Shown: in pieces, positions 7,283 through 15,382 of the stretch | Position numbering within the stretch: the first letter of the stretch is position 1 | How the letters are laid out: each line of letters starts with the position of its first letter | Source: Propionigenium maris DSM 9537 | GTDB taxonomy: Bacteria; Fusobacteriota; Fusobacteriia; Fusobacteriales; Fusobacteriaceae | Reading direction: 5' to 3' | DNA: 39,005 nt | Assembly (NCBI RefSeq): GCF_027925155.1 | Contig: NZ_BSDY01000024.1 | Span: forward strand, 1 to 39,005 | The notes under the pieces: generated by a model | Database searches by the model: none | What the model saw: only the letters and a program-made list of their open reading frames with translations | What the model was told of the DNA's origin: nothing | Made by a program: the position numbers and the translations under genes

Positions 7283-7467
7283 TAATTCGCCACCTCCTTA
7301 GATATCCCTAACCTGCCAAATAAATATTCTCTATTCACTCGCCCCTTAATTACAAGATATCCTTCTGCTTCCATCTCCTGATTAACTTCTCGGATAATAT
7401 TGTAAGCCTTAGATATCTTAACCTGACAAATCTCCGCTACATCTGCCGCATTTAATAGACCTTTCAT
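7282..7467 (-). CDS. xis: Excisionase-like small DNA-binding protein
   Basis: A 61-residue protein starting at 7467 after AAGGAGGAG. The order NAADVAEICQVKISKAYNIIREVNQEM is a winged-helix/MerR-like DNA-binding helix pair typical of excisionases and small element regulators: the first helix contains AADVAEI, the second SKAYNIIRE. It is immediately upstream of, and overlaps by one base with, the integrase gene, the usual place for xis. It probably bends DNA at the attachment site to favour excision. The assignment rests on motif and position. A role in regulating the operon instead is possible. Confidence 0.7.
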   Translation of the reverse strand: MKGLLNAADVAEICQVKISKAYNIIREVNQEMEAEGYLVIKGRVNREYLFGRLGISKEVAN

Positions 7468-7481
7468 AATTCTCCTCCTTC

Positions 7482-7862
7482 TTAGTTAGCTAGACTCAGG
7501 TGATTTTTGTTGTTGTAAAGATATAAACAAAACTCCAGTGGTAAACATGACATCCTTCTCCGCTTAGGGGGATTAGCCCTATCCATTAAAAACACCTCTA
7601 AACCTTTATAACTATAGTCCAATGAAGCATGAGGGATATGGAATTTGTACCTTCCGACCTCGTAATATAAATACTCTTTACCATTCAGAAGATGGATCTC
7701 TTTGGGAAAGAAAAACTCCCTTAGCAGCTCCGTTTTCATTCTGTATAAGTCTTCTCTGCTCCCTCTTTCTTTCTTAGCTCCTCTGTTAAAGCTAAAAATA
7801 ACATTTCCTAAGACTTCCTCTGTGACTTTGCCTTTTCTAACTTGTTTTTTAAGATTTTTCAT
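7482..7862 (-). CDS. Hypothetical protein upstream of xis-int
   Basis: A 126-residue basic protein. The start at 7862 is chosen because AGGTGGG lies just upstream; a GTG at 7874 is less likely. The N-terminal third is highly Lys/Arg-rich (KNLKKQVRKGK), and a Tyr-rich middle (YLYYEVGRYKFHIPH) is followed by KRRRM near the C-terminus. The beta-like central part with basic ends suggests nucleic-acid binding, but I recognise no family. It ends 14 nt before xis, so it is the first gene of a three-gene xis-int operon driven by the minus-strand promoter at 7924-7896. Confidence 0.6.
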   Translation of the reverse strand: MKNLKKQVRKGKVTEEVLGNVIFSFNRGAKKERGSREDLYRMKTELLREFFFPKEIHLLNGKEYLYYEVGRYKFHIPHASLDYSYKGLEVFLMDRANPPKRRRMSCLPLEFCLYLYNNKNHLSLAN

Positions 7863-7895
7863 TCTCTCACCCACCTACTATCTTTTATATTTCCG

Positions 7896-8015
7896 ATTAT
7901 ATTATATTTATTTTCTAATTTCAAGAACAATTTTTATTTTCGTAACTAAAAATAGTTTTATTCGTAACCGAAATCAGGAATAAGGATTGTTTTTATAATT
8001 GAATGATGTTAAAAT
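7896..8015. promoter_or_regulatory. Divergent control region of the element with a repeated motif
   Basis: A leftward promoter is visible as TTGAAA (minus strand, 7924-7919), 17 nt, TATAAT (7901-7896), driving the int operon. A rightward promoter is TTGTTT (7987-7992), 17 nt, TAAAAT (8010-8015), driving the gene at 8050. Between them TTCGTAAC occurs twice, at 7939-7946 and 7961-7968, 22 nt apart (about two helical turns). The layout resembles a phage or ICE lysogeny switch with a dimeric repressor site. Which protein binds is unknown; the product of 8050 is the nearest candidate. Confidence 0.6.
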
Positions 8016-8049
8016 ACATTAAAACTTATATCTTCGTAGGAGGAGTAAA

Positions 8050-9018
8050 ATGGCAGGTGAAACTAAGAGAGAGGATTTAAATAAAAAATCTCAAAAACCC
8101 ATTACTACTAATTTAATAGAAGTAACAGACAAAAATCTCGGTGATGCTACGAGACTATTAATAAATAGTAAGTTTAAGACGTATGAAGAAGCTAAATCAT
8201 TTTTAGGAATCAGTAGTGTTCAAGTTTTTAGAAATTATCTGAGTCAGTTATCTAATAATAAAGGAAACTTATTTAAACTCATGGGATGGCTAGATAAATT
8301 AAACTATGAAGTTATTTTTACGCTAAAACCTATTGGCGATAAAAAAGAGGGCTTCTCCACCGAAAAGTTTGAAAAATATATTCTTGAAAAGAAGTTTACA
8401 TCAGCCCATAAAATGTTAATTCTATATGGGAATGAATTAGATGAAGAATCGAGATTAAAAGTAGAAATAAAGTTAGAGGCAGCAAAGGGAAGAGGAACTG
8501 AGGAATCTACTATACCAATTAACTTTAATTCTGAAGCTTTGGAAAAAGTGATCGCTTATAATTCTCCTAGCACAATTTCTGGAAGAGTAAATCAACTAAT
8601 TTTAAGAGAATTTATCGATGATAACCTATTTAAAATGATAAATTCAAAATTAGATGGAGAAGATCCTCTTGAAGCCGAAGCTATATCTAAGTTAAAGGAC
8701 TGGAAAAATACTAATTTTATGGAAGTTAAGCAAAATTGTTTAGAATACTCTGTAGAAGAGACCGTTATTCTTGGAAAGAGAATTTTTGTTTTACTTCATA
8801 AAGAAGATAATAAAATGGTTGAAGTTACTGATTTATTTACAACTACTTTTTTGAGGGAGGCATGCCTTCAAAGAAATAAAGATTCTCTGAGAGTTTTTTC
8901 ACTAACAAGACATGGTGAGTATAATATTAAAATTTCTGTCTTCTACAAAGATGAGCTATATGAAGCTTCTATTATTGATAAAGATCCAAGGCCTAAAAGA
9001 ATAACATTCAAAAAATAA
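8050..9018 (+). CDS. Unknown protein with a possible N-terminal HTH; candidate element regulator
   Basis: A 322-residue protein starting after AGGAGGAG. Residues about 38-75 (SKFKTYEEAKSFLG, then SSVQVFRNYLSQL) look like a helix-turn-helix: the phrase EEAKSFLGISSVQVF fits helix-turn-recognition-helix spacing. The middle is helical and charged. The C-terminal third (about 225-322) is rich in beta-prone segments (ETVILGKRIFVLLHKED and YNIKISVFYKDELYEAS). No enzyme motif is seen. It is transcribed divergently from the int operon across the repeated-motif control region, where a repressor or activator gene normally lies in integrative elements. A perfect terminator hairpin overlaps its stop codon. 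Function as regulator is inference from place and the weak HTH. Confidence 0.55.
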   Translation: MAGETKREDLNKKSQKPITTNLIEVTDKNLGDATRLLINSKFKTYEEAKSFLGISSVQVFRNYLSQLSNNKGNLFKLMGWLDKLNYEVIFTLKPIGDKKEGFSTEKFEKYILEKKFTSAHKMLILYGNELDEESRLKVEIKLEAAKGRGTEESTIPINFNSEALEKVIAYNSPSTISGRVNQLILREFIDDNLFKMINSKLDGEDPLEAEAISKLKDWKNTNFMEVKQNCLEYSVEETVILGKRIFVLLHKEDNKMVEVTDLFTTTFLREACLQRNKDSLRVFSLTRHGEYNIKISVFYKDELYEASIIDKDPRPKRITFKK

Positions 9019-9043
9019 AAGGACGACATAGTGTCGTCCTTTT
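9017..9043 (+). terminator. Strong terminator after the regulator-like gene
   Basis: AAAAGGACGACA (9017-9028), loop TAG, TGTCGTCCTTTT (9032-9043): twelve perfect pairs with A and T edges. It overlaps the stop codon of the gene to the left and also closes the leftward hsdR remnant. Confidence 0.85.
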
Positions 9044-10377
9044 CTACATCCCCATTTCATGTATCAGTAAATTTTTCATAGCATTCTCAAAGACATTTCT
9101 GAAGGTGTTATCCGTAAGAAACTGCTTATATAGTTCCAGCTCCTTCCTCCTTCTCTCTCTCATAACATCCTCTACTATCTTCTTAAATGCTATCTCTCTG
9201 TTCTGGACATCCTTGTGGACTCACCTTGGATTAGGATTTTGTGGATCTATCTCTGTCTCCCCCCTCATCCAGTTCAATATGATGGTTCAGTTTACTTCTC
9301 TCCACTCCATAGGTAAAGAGGTCTGCAGACTCTAGTAGCTCATCTATCAGCAGATCTTCCTTATTTTTTACGATAAGCTTGGGTATTAAGAACTTCAGGA
9401 ACCAAAATAGCTTCTCCCATACAATCATCTCATATGGAAGTATAGCAGCCATCTGCCCGTAGATCTTAACAAACTGCTTTGCCTTGATCTTATAGTCATC
9501 CTTCTCTTCATTTTCTAACCCAAGCTCCTCGTTAAACCTCTCGGCAGATTTATCTATTATAGGGCTCAGCTCGCTGGCATCTCCACCGTCAAAATACTTC
9601 TCTACAAAGTCCTCTACTTCATACCACTCATAGATTCCAATGCTGTCTTATCCTTAAGTTCATGTAGTATGTTCACATCTGTAGCCTCTCTTAGGGTCGT
9701 AGAGGTATAGAAATCATCAAAAGATAATCCTATCTCTCCTACAGTAATAAAAAGTCCAAGATAAAGAGATCCTCAGTCTTTTTCCTAAGGTCATAAGCGG
9801 CTCTGTTAAGCCTTGATAGTACCTGTACAGCCAGTACTCCCTAGAGCTTCTTATCTACATACACAGCACTCAGTTTAGGTTAGTCGAATCCAGTAAGATA
9901 ATTATTAGCTATCACTAGTATCCTGTAGTCATCCCCATCAAACTTTTCCTTAGTTTTGTTATCTGGGAAACCATTCATATCAGCTTTGGTATATTCTATA
10001 CCATTTCCCAGAAAAAGCGGTGACTACCTTAAATGGATTATTCATTCTCTCCAGAACTTTCTTAATAGACTGATAATACCTGATAGCCGACTCTATATTC
10101 TGAGTGACACCATTCCCTTGGCTTTTTCCTTCAGCTTCTTCTGATTGAAGAGATTTTCCACAAAATGCTCAATCATTATCTCAGCCTTGGTAGCTATAGT
10201 TCTCTTGTCCCTTTCTACAAGAGCTTTTAACCTCTTCTGAGCCATCTTGGTATCAGATAATGGATTATCCTCTGTAGACTTTAAGATCTCATAATAGCTT
10301 TTACAGATAGTATAGTTAACAAGCACATCTAAGATAAAACCTTCCTCTAAAGCCTGTTCGTTTGTTTTAGTAACCAT
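9044..10377 (-). pseudogene. hsdR: Remnant of type I restriction subunit HsdR (C-terminal part)
   Basis: The minus strand encodes, in several frames, the C-terminal 440 or so residues of a type I restriction endonuclease R subunit. Family-typical stretches include EEGFILDVLVNYT and KAEIMIEHFV near 10350-10160, ALNAxYVDKKL/LSRLNRA-like motor text near 9900-9800, and the closing helix ELELYKQFLTDNTFRNVFENA before the stop at 9046-9044. Frame changes and stops occur (for example near 10100, 9830, 9640 and 9220), and the nuclease and most of the helicase part at the N-terminus are absent. It is a dead gene. The cassette 10458-13352 separates it from the hsdM/hsdS remnants. Confidence 0.85.
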
Positions 10378-10428
10378 AACTCCTCCAACTTTTCTTTTAT
10401 CTATTAATTATAAGCCCTATAATAATAA

Positions 10429-10465
10429 AAAAGTAAAGATAAACAATAAGTTCACCTTTACTTTT
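10429..10465 (-). terminator. Terminator of the three-gene cassette
   Basis: AAAAGTAAAG (10429-10438) pairs with CTTTACTTTT (10456-10465); on the minus strand it is followed by T-rich sequence. The stem includes the stop codon of the last cassette gene. Confidence 0.6.
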
Positions 10466-11837
10466 CACCTTTTAATCTTTCATATAGAGCAAATGTTGCT
10501 TTTCCTGTGATTTCTAAATTATTATCTCGTTCATACCTTTTAATTGCTGTTTCACTCTGAGGTCCAATTTTACCATCAATCGCTAGATTAGTATCTTTTA
10601 AAATAGTATTTAACAAACTCTGCACTTCTTTTATTTCATCTATTGTTAGTTTATCTTGAGGTAGAAAATTATTAAGTTTTCCAAACAAAACATTCATTTC
10701 TACACTAACTTTAGAAATTTGTTTTTCTTCTTCTATCTTTGGCACAACTTCATTTTCTCTAACTATCTCTGTACTAGAAGTTCTTCTTATAAGAAAAATT
10801 ACCCCTATAAGAACTATCAGTATTATAGTAGAAAATCCAGCTATCCTTTTTCTAATTTTCTTAGAATATTTTATATTCCTATTAAAAATTTTATCTTCAC
10901 TAAAAATATTCTTTATATCATGCTTATCAAAGATATCTTCATACCCTTTTTTAAAGTCTTCATACTCCCCTTCGAGCTTCTTTTTCTTAGAATTAAAACT
11001 AGATATAGCAAATATAAAGTAGATAAATGATAGCACTATTACTCCACAAGATAATATTAAAAGATCTCCATTTGCAAAACCTCTCAATTTTCCTCCTGCT
11101 ATAGCAATCATTATAAAAGCGGTCATAAAAAAGGTAGATAAAAAGAATACTATTTTTTTAAATTCTTCTACAAATTGATCTAACACTTGAGTAAGTGAAG
11201 TACTCATTTCTAAAGAATTTTGTACCACTTTATCTTTTGCTTCTAGGTATTTTTCCACATTTTTTCTTAGGTATAGCTTATAGTTACTTATAATGGTGTT
11301 ATAAACACTTTTATCTATCCCTTTAAACTCAAATGGCGAGTTATAAGATAATATATTTCTAACCAATCCAAGTTTATCAACTATATTGTTATTTTCATAT
11401 ACCCACAAATATATATTATAATAACTTGAACTTTCTATACCTTCACTTGTTTCATTAATTTGTTGTTTATGGAATTGAAATCCTTCTAATGATATTTCAA
11501 TACAACTTTTTTCTTCCACGTACCTATCTGCAATATACATTAACGATAATATATTTCTGAGGCTATCTAAAAGCTTTGTTAACATTCCTGCATTCTCTTC
11601 ATCTAATATTTTAAAAAATTCAGGCAGAATTCTAATTTTTCTTCCCATTCCCACATTTTCAAATACTTTTTTTATAGAGTCTTCATTATAACTTACTTCA
11701 AATTCACTTAATTTTTCTAGATCACTTGATATTATAAATCTCTTGGTTTTTAACAACTTTGGATTAGAGGAGGCTGCAATATAATAACCTATTACTTTGT
11801 CTAGGTTAAAGTAATTCAATTTATCCACTAAAGACAA
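10458..11837 (-). CDS. Membrane protein with three helices and a C-terminal peptidoglycan-binding domain
   Basis: The open frame from a TTG at 11837 gives 459 residues. Three membrane segments lie at about 229-249, 259-280 and 332-351. Residues about 385-457 form a PG_binding_1-like three-helix domain (IDEIKEVQSLLN, then LAIDGKIGPQSETAIKRYERDN). The long N-terminal part is helical and likely cytosolic, so the C-terminal domain is probably outside the membrane. The TTG has no good ribosome-binding site, and the frame stays open upstream through FDAWVEHFESL to an A7 run (11888-11894) inside the end of the preceding gene. A -1 shift there would fuse the two proteins. It may be the membrane part of a defence or stress cassette; that role is inference from location between restriction-gene remnants. 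Confidence 0.65.
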   Translation of the reverse strand: MSLVDKLNYFNLDKVIGYYIAASSNPKLLKTKRFIISSDLEKLSEFEVSYNEDSIKKVFENVGMGRKIRILPEFFKILDEENAGMLTKLLDSLRNILSLMYIADRYVEEKSCIEISLEGFQFHKQQINETSEGIESSSYYNIYLWVYENNNIVDKLGLVRNILSYNSPFEFKGIDKSVYNTIISNYKLYLRKNVEKYLEAKDKVVQNSLEMSTSLTQVLDQFVEEFKKIVFFLSTFFMTAFIMIAIAGGKLRGFANGDLLILSCGVIVLSFIYFIFAISSFNSKKKKLEGEYEDFKKGYEDIFDKHDIKNIFSEDKIFNRNIKYSKKIRKRIAGFSTIILIVLIGVIFLIRRTSSTEIVRENEVVPKIEEEKQISKVSVEMNVLFGKLNNFLPQDKLTIDEIKEVQSLLNTILKDTNLAIDGKIGPQSETAIKRYERDNNLEITGKATFALYERLKGEK

Positions 11838-11875
11838 GCTTTCAAAGTGTTCTACCCAAGCATCGAAAGAATAAA

Positions 11876-12184
11876 TTATCTCATACCTTTTTTTCCTTTT
11901 GCTATTTCCAGTTCAATTTTAACTTTATCTTCTTCAAAAAATAATGAACCAGCTTCATTTCTTAATTCTTTGATTGAATCAATTGTTTGTAGGACCTCTT
12001 CTTCTTCATCTAAAAATACCAACTGAATATTATCACTAGAATCTATTGTTTCTAATAGTTTTTCTAAAAATATATTTAAATTTTTAGAAGGAATACACTC
12101 AAAAGATAATTTATAAAAACTTCTATTTTCTTCTTCCTTTAATTCGTTATCGCTAAGATTACTTTCTAAGAGTAAACTTTTCAT
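11876..12184 (-). CDS. Small acidic hypothetical protein, possibly frameshift-fused to the membrane protein
   Basis: A 102-residue acidic protein whose ATG (12184) lies 9 nt after the stop of the previous gene, behind AGGAGA, so translation is coupled. It shows a beta/alpha pattern (FYKLSFECIPSKNLNIFLEK, then IQLVFLDEEEEV) but no family I know. Its last codons are GGA AAA AAA GGT ATG AGA TAA. The A7 run forms an A_AAA_AAA slippery site, and a -1 shift joins this protein in frame to the membrane protein at 10458-11837, giving about 575 residues. So it could be the N-terminal cytosolic domain of one longer protein, with the short form as an alternative product. A homopolymer length error in the assembly would look the same. 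Confidence 0.55.
   Translation of the reverse strand: MKSLLLESNLSDNELKEEENRSFYKLSFECIPSKNLNIFLEKLLETIDSSDNIQLVFLDEEEEVLQTIDSIKELRNEAGSLFFEEDKVKIELEIAKGKKGMR
11888..11894 (-). other. A7 run: candidate -1 frameshift site joining two cassette genes
   Basis: Minus-strand codons GGA AAA AAA GGT at 11896-11885 offer A_AAA_AAA. Slipping by -1 leads to AGG TAT GAG ATA and onward without a stop into the frame of the gene ending at 10458. Confidence 0.4.
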
Positions 12185-12192
12185 ATCTTCTC

Positions 12193-13352
12193 CTATTCTG
12201 TTAAAAATTTATTATAAATACTATCATTATTTACTTTGATCTTAATATACTTAATTCCCTCTTCTTCTACTGCACTAACTGTATTATTTTCTCTATCTAA
12301 AGGAATAGTCAAATGAACCCCGTGCCCTAAATCAAACTTCTCTACATCCTTTTTTAAAACTTCTTTATCAATTGTAAAACTACTATCGATCTTCTTACCT
12401 TCTACTAATTTCTCTACACCTTCGACTGATTTTTTAAATGAATACCCTTCTTTAATAGGGGTATAGCTTCCAAATACTTGTGCTTTAAAGCTTTCTAGTG
12501 TAAAATTTTCCTGCGTTCTAAAAAAAGTTCTCACATGCTCTTTTATAGCCTTTACATCCTCTGGAAAATTCCTAATTTTCCTATTAATTACTTCATTTAT
12601 TTTTTTTATAGCTTTTTCTGTATTTTCAGCATCATCTCTAACCTCTAAAACACCAAAAAAATCTTTCCACCAATATGTCGATATTTTAGAGTTGCTATCT
12701 CCTAACTCTGGAATACCACTGTTTCTATTTAATAAAAAATATTTAAGGGCTTCCATCTTTTTAAAAGATATACCTATTTTTTTCATTAAACTATCTTCGT
12801 CTAAAAATTCATCATGTTCTATCTTAGTAATTAATAGATAAGTTATTGTTTTTTTCTTTACTTCTATTTGAAGTAAGCTACCTTTTTTAACTCCATGTGT
12901 AGTTCTCTTTCTCTGAACTTCATCTACTCCTTTTTCTATCTCTAAAAGCTTTTCTGCCACTTCTTTTGACGTAGTATGAAAATTTACATTAGTACAGTCT
13001 AAAACCTTTTTTAGAAGTTCATTCCTAATATCAGGAATTTGAAATTCCCTTCTCTTGTCTGTTTTAAATATATTACCCATTAGGATTTTTGCAAATTGAT
13101 AGATATCTGTTCCCTCTTTCCCTTCAGAGCTAATCGCTATCTCCTTTACTGCCTCTGCTTCTAGATCTAAATGATATAGCGAGATATTTTGTACCTCTAA
13201 TTCAGATTCAACTACTTCATCCTGTTCTGCCTCTCCAATTATAGGATGCTCTACCTCTTGAACTTCTTCTTTAAGACTTTCACTTTTTAAGACTTCTTCT
13301 TCTTTTAGCTTAGTTTCTTTTTGCTCTTCTTTTTTTCCATTATATTTTCCAT
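12193..13352 (-). CDS. Nucleoid-associated (NA37/YejK-like) protein, apparent -1 frameshift near the start
   Basis: The uninterrupted frame from the ATG at 13080 gives 295 residues, but that ATG has no ribosome-binding site and the same frame is open for about 95 more codons upstream (NISLYHLDLEAEAV, TDIYQFAKIL). A proper start (ATG 13352, behind AGGGGG) lies in another frame. The two are joined by a -1 shift at the classic heptamer A_AAA_AAG (13335-13329), giving about 385 residues. Similarity to the 37-kDa nucleoid-associated family is seen in TYLLITKIEHDEFLD, KKMEALKYFLLN and the ending DSSFTIDKEVLKKD...HGVHLTIPLD, which match the order seen in YejK. Such proteins bind DNA. The gene heads a three-gene operon placed between hsdS and hsdR remnants. 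Programmed frameshift, mutation or sequencing error cannot be told apart here. Confidence 0.65.
13329..13335 (-). other. A_AAA_AAG slippery heptamer near the cassette start
   Basis: In the frame starting at ATG 13352 (and 13340) the codons GAA AAA AAG give the same heptamer as in E. coli dnaX. Without slipping, translation stops after about 15 residues; with a -1 slip it enters the long frame ending at 12193. No clear downstream stem or well-placed internal Shine-Dalgarno stimulator is seen. Confidence 0.45.
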
Positions 13353-13438
13353 TTTATCCCCCTATTCTTATAGTTTTCTACTACAACCCTTCCAAGTTTC
13401 ATTACCTACCCATTTCACAACCTATTACTTGTTACTTC

Positions 13439-13530
13439 TTACTTGATTTTAATTTTCCCAGTTACCGCATCATTGACAAGTACTTCCTTGTACTCCTTCA
13501 GCCTTTGGATCTGCTTTTCTTGCACTTCTA
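13439..13530 (-). pseudogene. hsdS: Remnant of HsdS (last 30 residues)
   Basis: The minus strand reads EVQEKQIQRLKEYKEVLVND followed by AVTGKIKIK and a stop (13441-13439). This is the C-terminal coiled helix common to type I specificity subunits. It follows the hsdM remnant with no hsdM 3' part or target-recognition domains in between, so an internal deletion joined them. Confidence 0.7.
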
Positions 13531-13714
13531 TAACTTTACCTCCTCAAGAACCTTTTCCTTTGTAGGTTCCAGTAGAGTGTTCAGTCTACTTACCACTATC
13601 ATAGGTAAGTATTACGTCTTTGTATTTTCCTCTTACATATACGTCGTCTCTCAGGCAATCATCTGCTATAGACCATATGAAAGATATTAGCTTGTTATGT
13701 ACCGCCGTATTCAT
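13528..13714 (-). pseudogene. hsdM: Remnant of HsdM (N-terminus)
   Basis: ATG at 13714 behind GGAGGAAACAG starts NTAVHNKLISFIWSIADD, then RDDVYVRGKYKDVIL, the standard beginning of type I methyltransferase subunits (an inserted Asp and a frame change follow). The continuation LNTLLEPTKEKVLEEVK is recoverable in another frame. It ends near 13530, where it joins hsdS text. The catalytic motifs (NPPF etc.) are missing. Confidence 0.75.
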
Positions 13715-13937
13715 CTGTTTCCTCCACTTAGTTCTAAATTTTACAGTTAATTATAAACCTCTAGTTTACTTATGTCAAAATAAACAGTTTATATATTTTT
13801 TTAGCCCTCATCCACATGTGTTACAACTGTAAGTTGAGGTAATAATTAATAATAAATTTTACAAATAAACAAATCTATACTATACTTAAGCAAACGTGAA
13901 AAGTTGAAATAAAACGTGAACTCAAAAGAGGTGAGTT
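13715..13937. promoter_or_regulatory. Intergenic region with a twice-repeated AAACGTGAA
   Basis: Divergent spacer between the dead hsdM and the gene at 13938. AAACGTGAA occurs at 13892-13900 and 13912-13920, 20 nt apart and directly upstream of the ribosome-binding site AAGAGGTGAG, so a protein bound there would block or steer expression of 13938. No standard -35/-10 pair is clear. Confidence 0.45.
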
Positions 13938-14987
13938 GTGGCAGAGATAAAAAAATTAAAGGAAGATTTCTTTTTTAAAAAGACATTGGAAAAGATTATA
14001 AAATATTCAGAAAAAAAAGATGGGCTCAAAGGAATTAAACGTCTTAAGGATAGAATATCAAAAATTGATATTGATCTTGAGCCAGAGCTTTTAAAGATAT
14101 ATAAATTTTATAAAAATTGCGATCACTTATATAAAGAAGGGATACGCGTTTTTATAAGCAATATTTTATCTAATAACATCCAATCAACAAGTGATAAAAT
14201 ATATCCAATAAATATAAAAGCAGATTATGGAATTGTGCGTTCAATTCATGAGGGAGCTTTTAAAAATTTAATAAATCAGCTTAATCTTGTAGAAGTAAAT
14301 ATAAAAGTAAAAGCTGAAAAAGTTAGAAGAATGCATATGGAATTTGGTGAATCTTTTTATAGAGCTCAAAATTTAATAAAACAGATTGAGGAGTATATAG
14401 AGGATAAAAGCTTGGAATATAATCCGTTTTTAGAATCGAAATTTTATGATAAAGTACTTAAAATTAAAAATGACTACCATAATTTTGATAATAGAATTAA
14501 AAAATATGAAAAGTTAGATTTATTTAAACTATGGTATGAAGACCTAGGCTTTAACAGAAGTTTTGTAAGAGATGCCATAAATAGGTATGAAATTTATTTG
14601 TATTTTTCTAAAGATAAAACTACGCAAGAAAAGGATGAGTTTTATCTTTTTATGACAAAGCTATCAGTTAGAACTATTAGAGTCTTGAGTAAAAAAGAGG
14701 TTAGTTGGAATAAAAGGAAAGAACTTCTTCTTCTGATATATGAAAACCCTAATATAAAGAGTACAGAAATACAACAAATGATCAGCTCGGATGCAGAGAT
14801 TTTTAAAAAATTTAAATTTTCAAAGGCAATGTCTCTTATGAACAAAATAGATAGAGTCAAGAATAAACTGAGTGAATCTGACTATAAAGAAATGATGAAA
14901 AATTTTAGCGAAATAGAAAAGATAATTAATCAGAGTTTAAAGAAAGAAAAGGAGCAGCGACCAGGCTATTCATCAGAAACCTTTTAA
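13938..14987 (+). CDS. Hypothetical Lys/Glu-rich helical protein
   Basis: A 349-residue protein starting with GTG (13938) behind AAGAGGTGAG. It is almost entirely alpha-helical and very rich in Lys, Glu and Ile, with coiled-coil-like stretches at about 105-165 (IKVKAEKVRRMHMEFGESF) and 300-345. The segment about 255-300 (SWNKRKELLLLIYENPN, STEIQQMISSDAEIFKK) looks like a winged-helix DNA-binding unit: helix, then TEIQQMI as the HTH start. There is no catalytic motif. It could be an element-encoded regulator or partition-type DNA-binding protein. I do not recognise the family. The two AAACGTGAA boxes just upstream may be its operator. Confidence 0.55.
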   Translation: MAEIKKLKEDFFFKKTLEKIIKYSEKKDGLKGIKRLKDRISKIDIDLEPELLKIYKFYKNCDHLYKEGIRVFISNILSNNIQSTSDKIYPINIKADYGIVRSIHEGAFKNLINQLNLVEVNIKVKAEKVRRMHMEFGESFYRAQNLIKQIEEYIEDKSLEYNPFLESKFYDKVLKIKNDYHNFDNRIKKYEKLDLFKLWYEDLGFNRSFVRDAINRYEIYLYFSKDKTTQEKDEFYLFMTKLSVRTIRVLSKKEVSWNKRKELLLLIYENPNIKSTEIQQMISSDAEIFKKFKFSKAMSLMNKIDRVKNKLSESDYKEMMKNFSEIEKIINQSLKKEKEQRPGYSSETF

Positions 14988-15382
14988 ATATTGCTGAAAA
15001 TAATGTTATTTAAAATGTAATCACCAACATAAAGATAGTAGGAAAGTATATTTATATATACAATAGATGTAGTACCATACCATAAGGATAATAGATAGAA
15101 TACTAAGGGATATACTAGGTAAGGCATAAGGATTAGTATAAGAGTCTGTAGTAGGTGAGATCTGAGGGGTGGGTACTATATATCTATTCATAGGAGCAAC
15201 ATAATTTTTTATATTGTCTTCATTATTCCTTAGAGTTTCTATAACTTAGGACTCTTTTTATATAGATTTTAGAATCAAAATAGTTCAATAACTGTACTTT
15301 TAAGTATGGTTATTGGCTATTTTTTTATTTATTTCACAACATAAATATAGAAAGGAAATCTGTATAAAAATGGAGGAGAATA
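14988..15382. other. Non-coding region with direct repeats and a long hairpin upstream of the replication gene
   Basis: No gene is seen in these 395 bases. CATAAGGAT occurs at 15081-15089 and 15125-15133 in a purine-rich tract full of GATA/ACTA words. AGAGT (15232-15236) and ACTCT (15251-15255) followed by T5 make a weak terminator. A long interrupted hairpin lies at 15279-15321 (AATAG, CAATAAC, TACTT paired with AAGTA, GTTATTG, CTATT) with a T7 tail, i.e. a terminator or attenuator directly before the gene at 15383. A rolling-circle origin could lie here, but no nick site can be identified. Confidence 0.4.
15279..15327 (+). terminator. Long hairpin with T tail before the replication-like gene
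   Basis: Three paired blocks separated by small internal loops enclose a two-base loop near 15300, followed by T7. It would end transcription from 13938 or attenuate that of 15383. Confidence 0.55.

Noticed and set aside
7702..7983. Plus-strand open frame running through the int-operon control region
   Set aside because: It is antisense to the 7482-7862 gene and crosses both promoters; no ribosome-binding site.
13505..13832. Plus-strand open frames of 61 and 70 codons
   Set aside because: They are antisense to recognisable hsdM/hsdS remnants and have no translation signals.
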